From: Clostridiaceae bacterium
Lineage (GTDB): Bacteria > Bacillota > Clostridia > Peptostreptococcales > Tindalliaceae
DNA length: 64,000 nucleotides
NCBI GenBank assembly: GCA_024635995.1
Contig: JAGXHW010000006.1
Coordinates: 62,001 to 126,000, forward strand
Direction of reading: 5' to 3'
The first letter of the stretch is position 1; each line of letters starts with the position of its first letter. The notes under the pieces are model-generated. The model saw only the letters and a program-made list of their open reading frames with translations, was not told the origin of the DNA and ran no database searches. Below, piece by piece: positions 63,798 to 64,000 of this stretch. The position numbers and the translations under genes are program-made.

Positions 63798-63835
63798 TCA
63801 TACAACACCTAAATGATTTAGGCACAGCTGTATGA
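63798..63835 (-). promoter_or_regulatory. Stem-loop in the rpsB leader, candidate S2 autoregulatory element
   Basis: TCATACA (63798-63804) pairs with TGTATGA (63829-63835), enclosing a second helix CCTAAA/TTTAGG (63808-63813 with 63817-63822) with a three-base loop. It lies in the untranslated leader about 40 bases before the rpsB start. S2 leaders with autoregulatory structure are known in other bacteria; assignment here is inference. Confidence 0.55.
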
Positions 63836-63866
63836 ATTAGAAAGTGTGTGAATTGTTACCTATAGT

Positions 63867-63895
63867 ATTTTATCATACTGTTTATCCCTAATCAA
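63867..63895 (-). promoter_or_regulatory. rpsB promoter
   Basis: TTGATT (63895-63890) and TAAAAT (63872-63867) on the - strand are separated by 17 bases. The start site would be near 63860, giving a leader of about 100 bases. Confidence 0.75.
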
Positions 63896-63916
63896 CGTTT
63901 TTTTAGTAATTATACC

Positions 63917-64000
63917 TTAAACCAATCCCTTTTTCCGTAGTTCACCTTGTTTTTGTGAAATAAATGCACTGATTTTGTTCTTATTTTGTTCACTGACATT
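63917..64000 (-). CDS. C-terminal end of an unidentified gene (partial)
   Basis: On the - strand a frame is open from the right edge to a TAA at 63919-63917 and encodes 27 residues ending SQKQGELRKKGLV. The composition (Lys, Gln, Ser, Ile) looks like a protein tail, and the rpsB promoter follows directly, as expected after a gene end. The piece is too short to name. Confidence 0.35.
   Translation of the reverse strand, partial: NVSEQNKNKISAFISQKQGELRKKGLV

Noticed and set aside
1..64000. tRNA, rRNA or complete insertion sequence
   Set aside because: No cloverleaf-like sequence with a CCA end, no rRNA segment and no transposase frame was recognised on either strand; a dedicated tRNA scan was not possible.

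Overview
The window looks like a chromosomal housekeeping region of a low- to medium-GC anaerobic Firmicute of the class Clostridia. The basis is gene content and order: PolC-type DNA polymerase III, RNase Y, a Gram-positive type LexA, the nusA-rnpM-L7Ae-infB-rbfA cluster, rpsB-tsf-pyrH-frr-uppS-cdsA-dxr-rseP-ispG-polC, a ferredoxin-dependent 2-oxoacid oxidoreductase, a selenouridine synthase and the MEP isoprenoid route. No rRNA, tRNA, CRISPR array, prophage or complete insertion sequence was seen. The genus cannot be fixed from the sequence alone.

Layout. The first 6.2 kb run on the + strand: the 3' part of a CBS-containing tRNA nucleotidyltransferase, an M50 peptidase, scpA-scpB, then a 538-base spacer with a perfect 18-bp inverted repeat, a tyrosine recombinase and lexA. 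From 6.3 kb onward essentially everything is on the - strand, transcribed from high to low coordinates. Blocks, in window order: methionine gamma-lyase-like enzyme, hfq, miaA, mutL, mutS and a frameshifted miaB; a cheR fragment; rpsA with a repetitive acidic tail; an in-frame ispH-cmk fusion; aroH; an RpiR-type regulator with korDABC; surE and a stand-alone carboxyltransferase (oadA-like); mnmM, a hypothetical gene, rluB, asnS, purB and a PHP phosphoesterase; rny; recA, pgsA, rimO, mnmH, ftsK and an M16 peptidase; pnp and rpsO; the nusA operon (rimP to ribF); and the polC-to-rpsB replication, isoprenoid, phospholipid and translation cluster.

How the genes work together. Translation and tRNA modification dominate (MiaA, MiaB, MnmM, MnmH, TruB, RimO, RluB, RimP, RbfA, NusA, IF2, S1, S2, S15, EF-Ts, Frr). 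IspG, IspH and Dxr supply isoprenoid precursors to UppS (cell-wall carrier) and MiaA (tRNA prenylation). LexA and RecA carry matching LexA boxes, so a minimal SOS circuit lies inside the window. KorDABC and the carboxyltransferase indicate anaerobic 2-oxoacid metabolism.

The most unusual signals are noncoding. Three related copies of a roughly 130-190-base structured repeat lie at 4231, 25542 and 51260. Two of them sit in the untranslated leaders of oadA and rimP-nusA just downstream of good predicted promoters; the third is explained by a deletion between internal TTAGC repeats. Twin operator-like sites lie 40 bp apart upstream of korD, in an operon that ends with an RpiR-family regulator gene.
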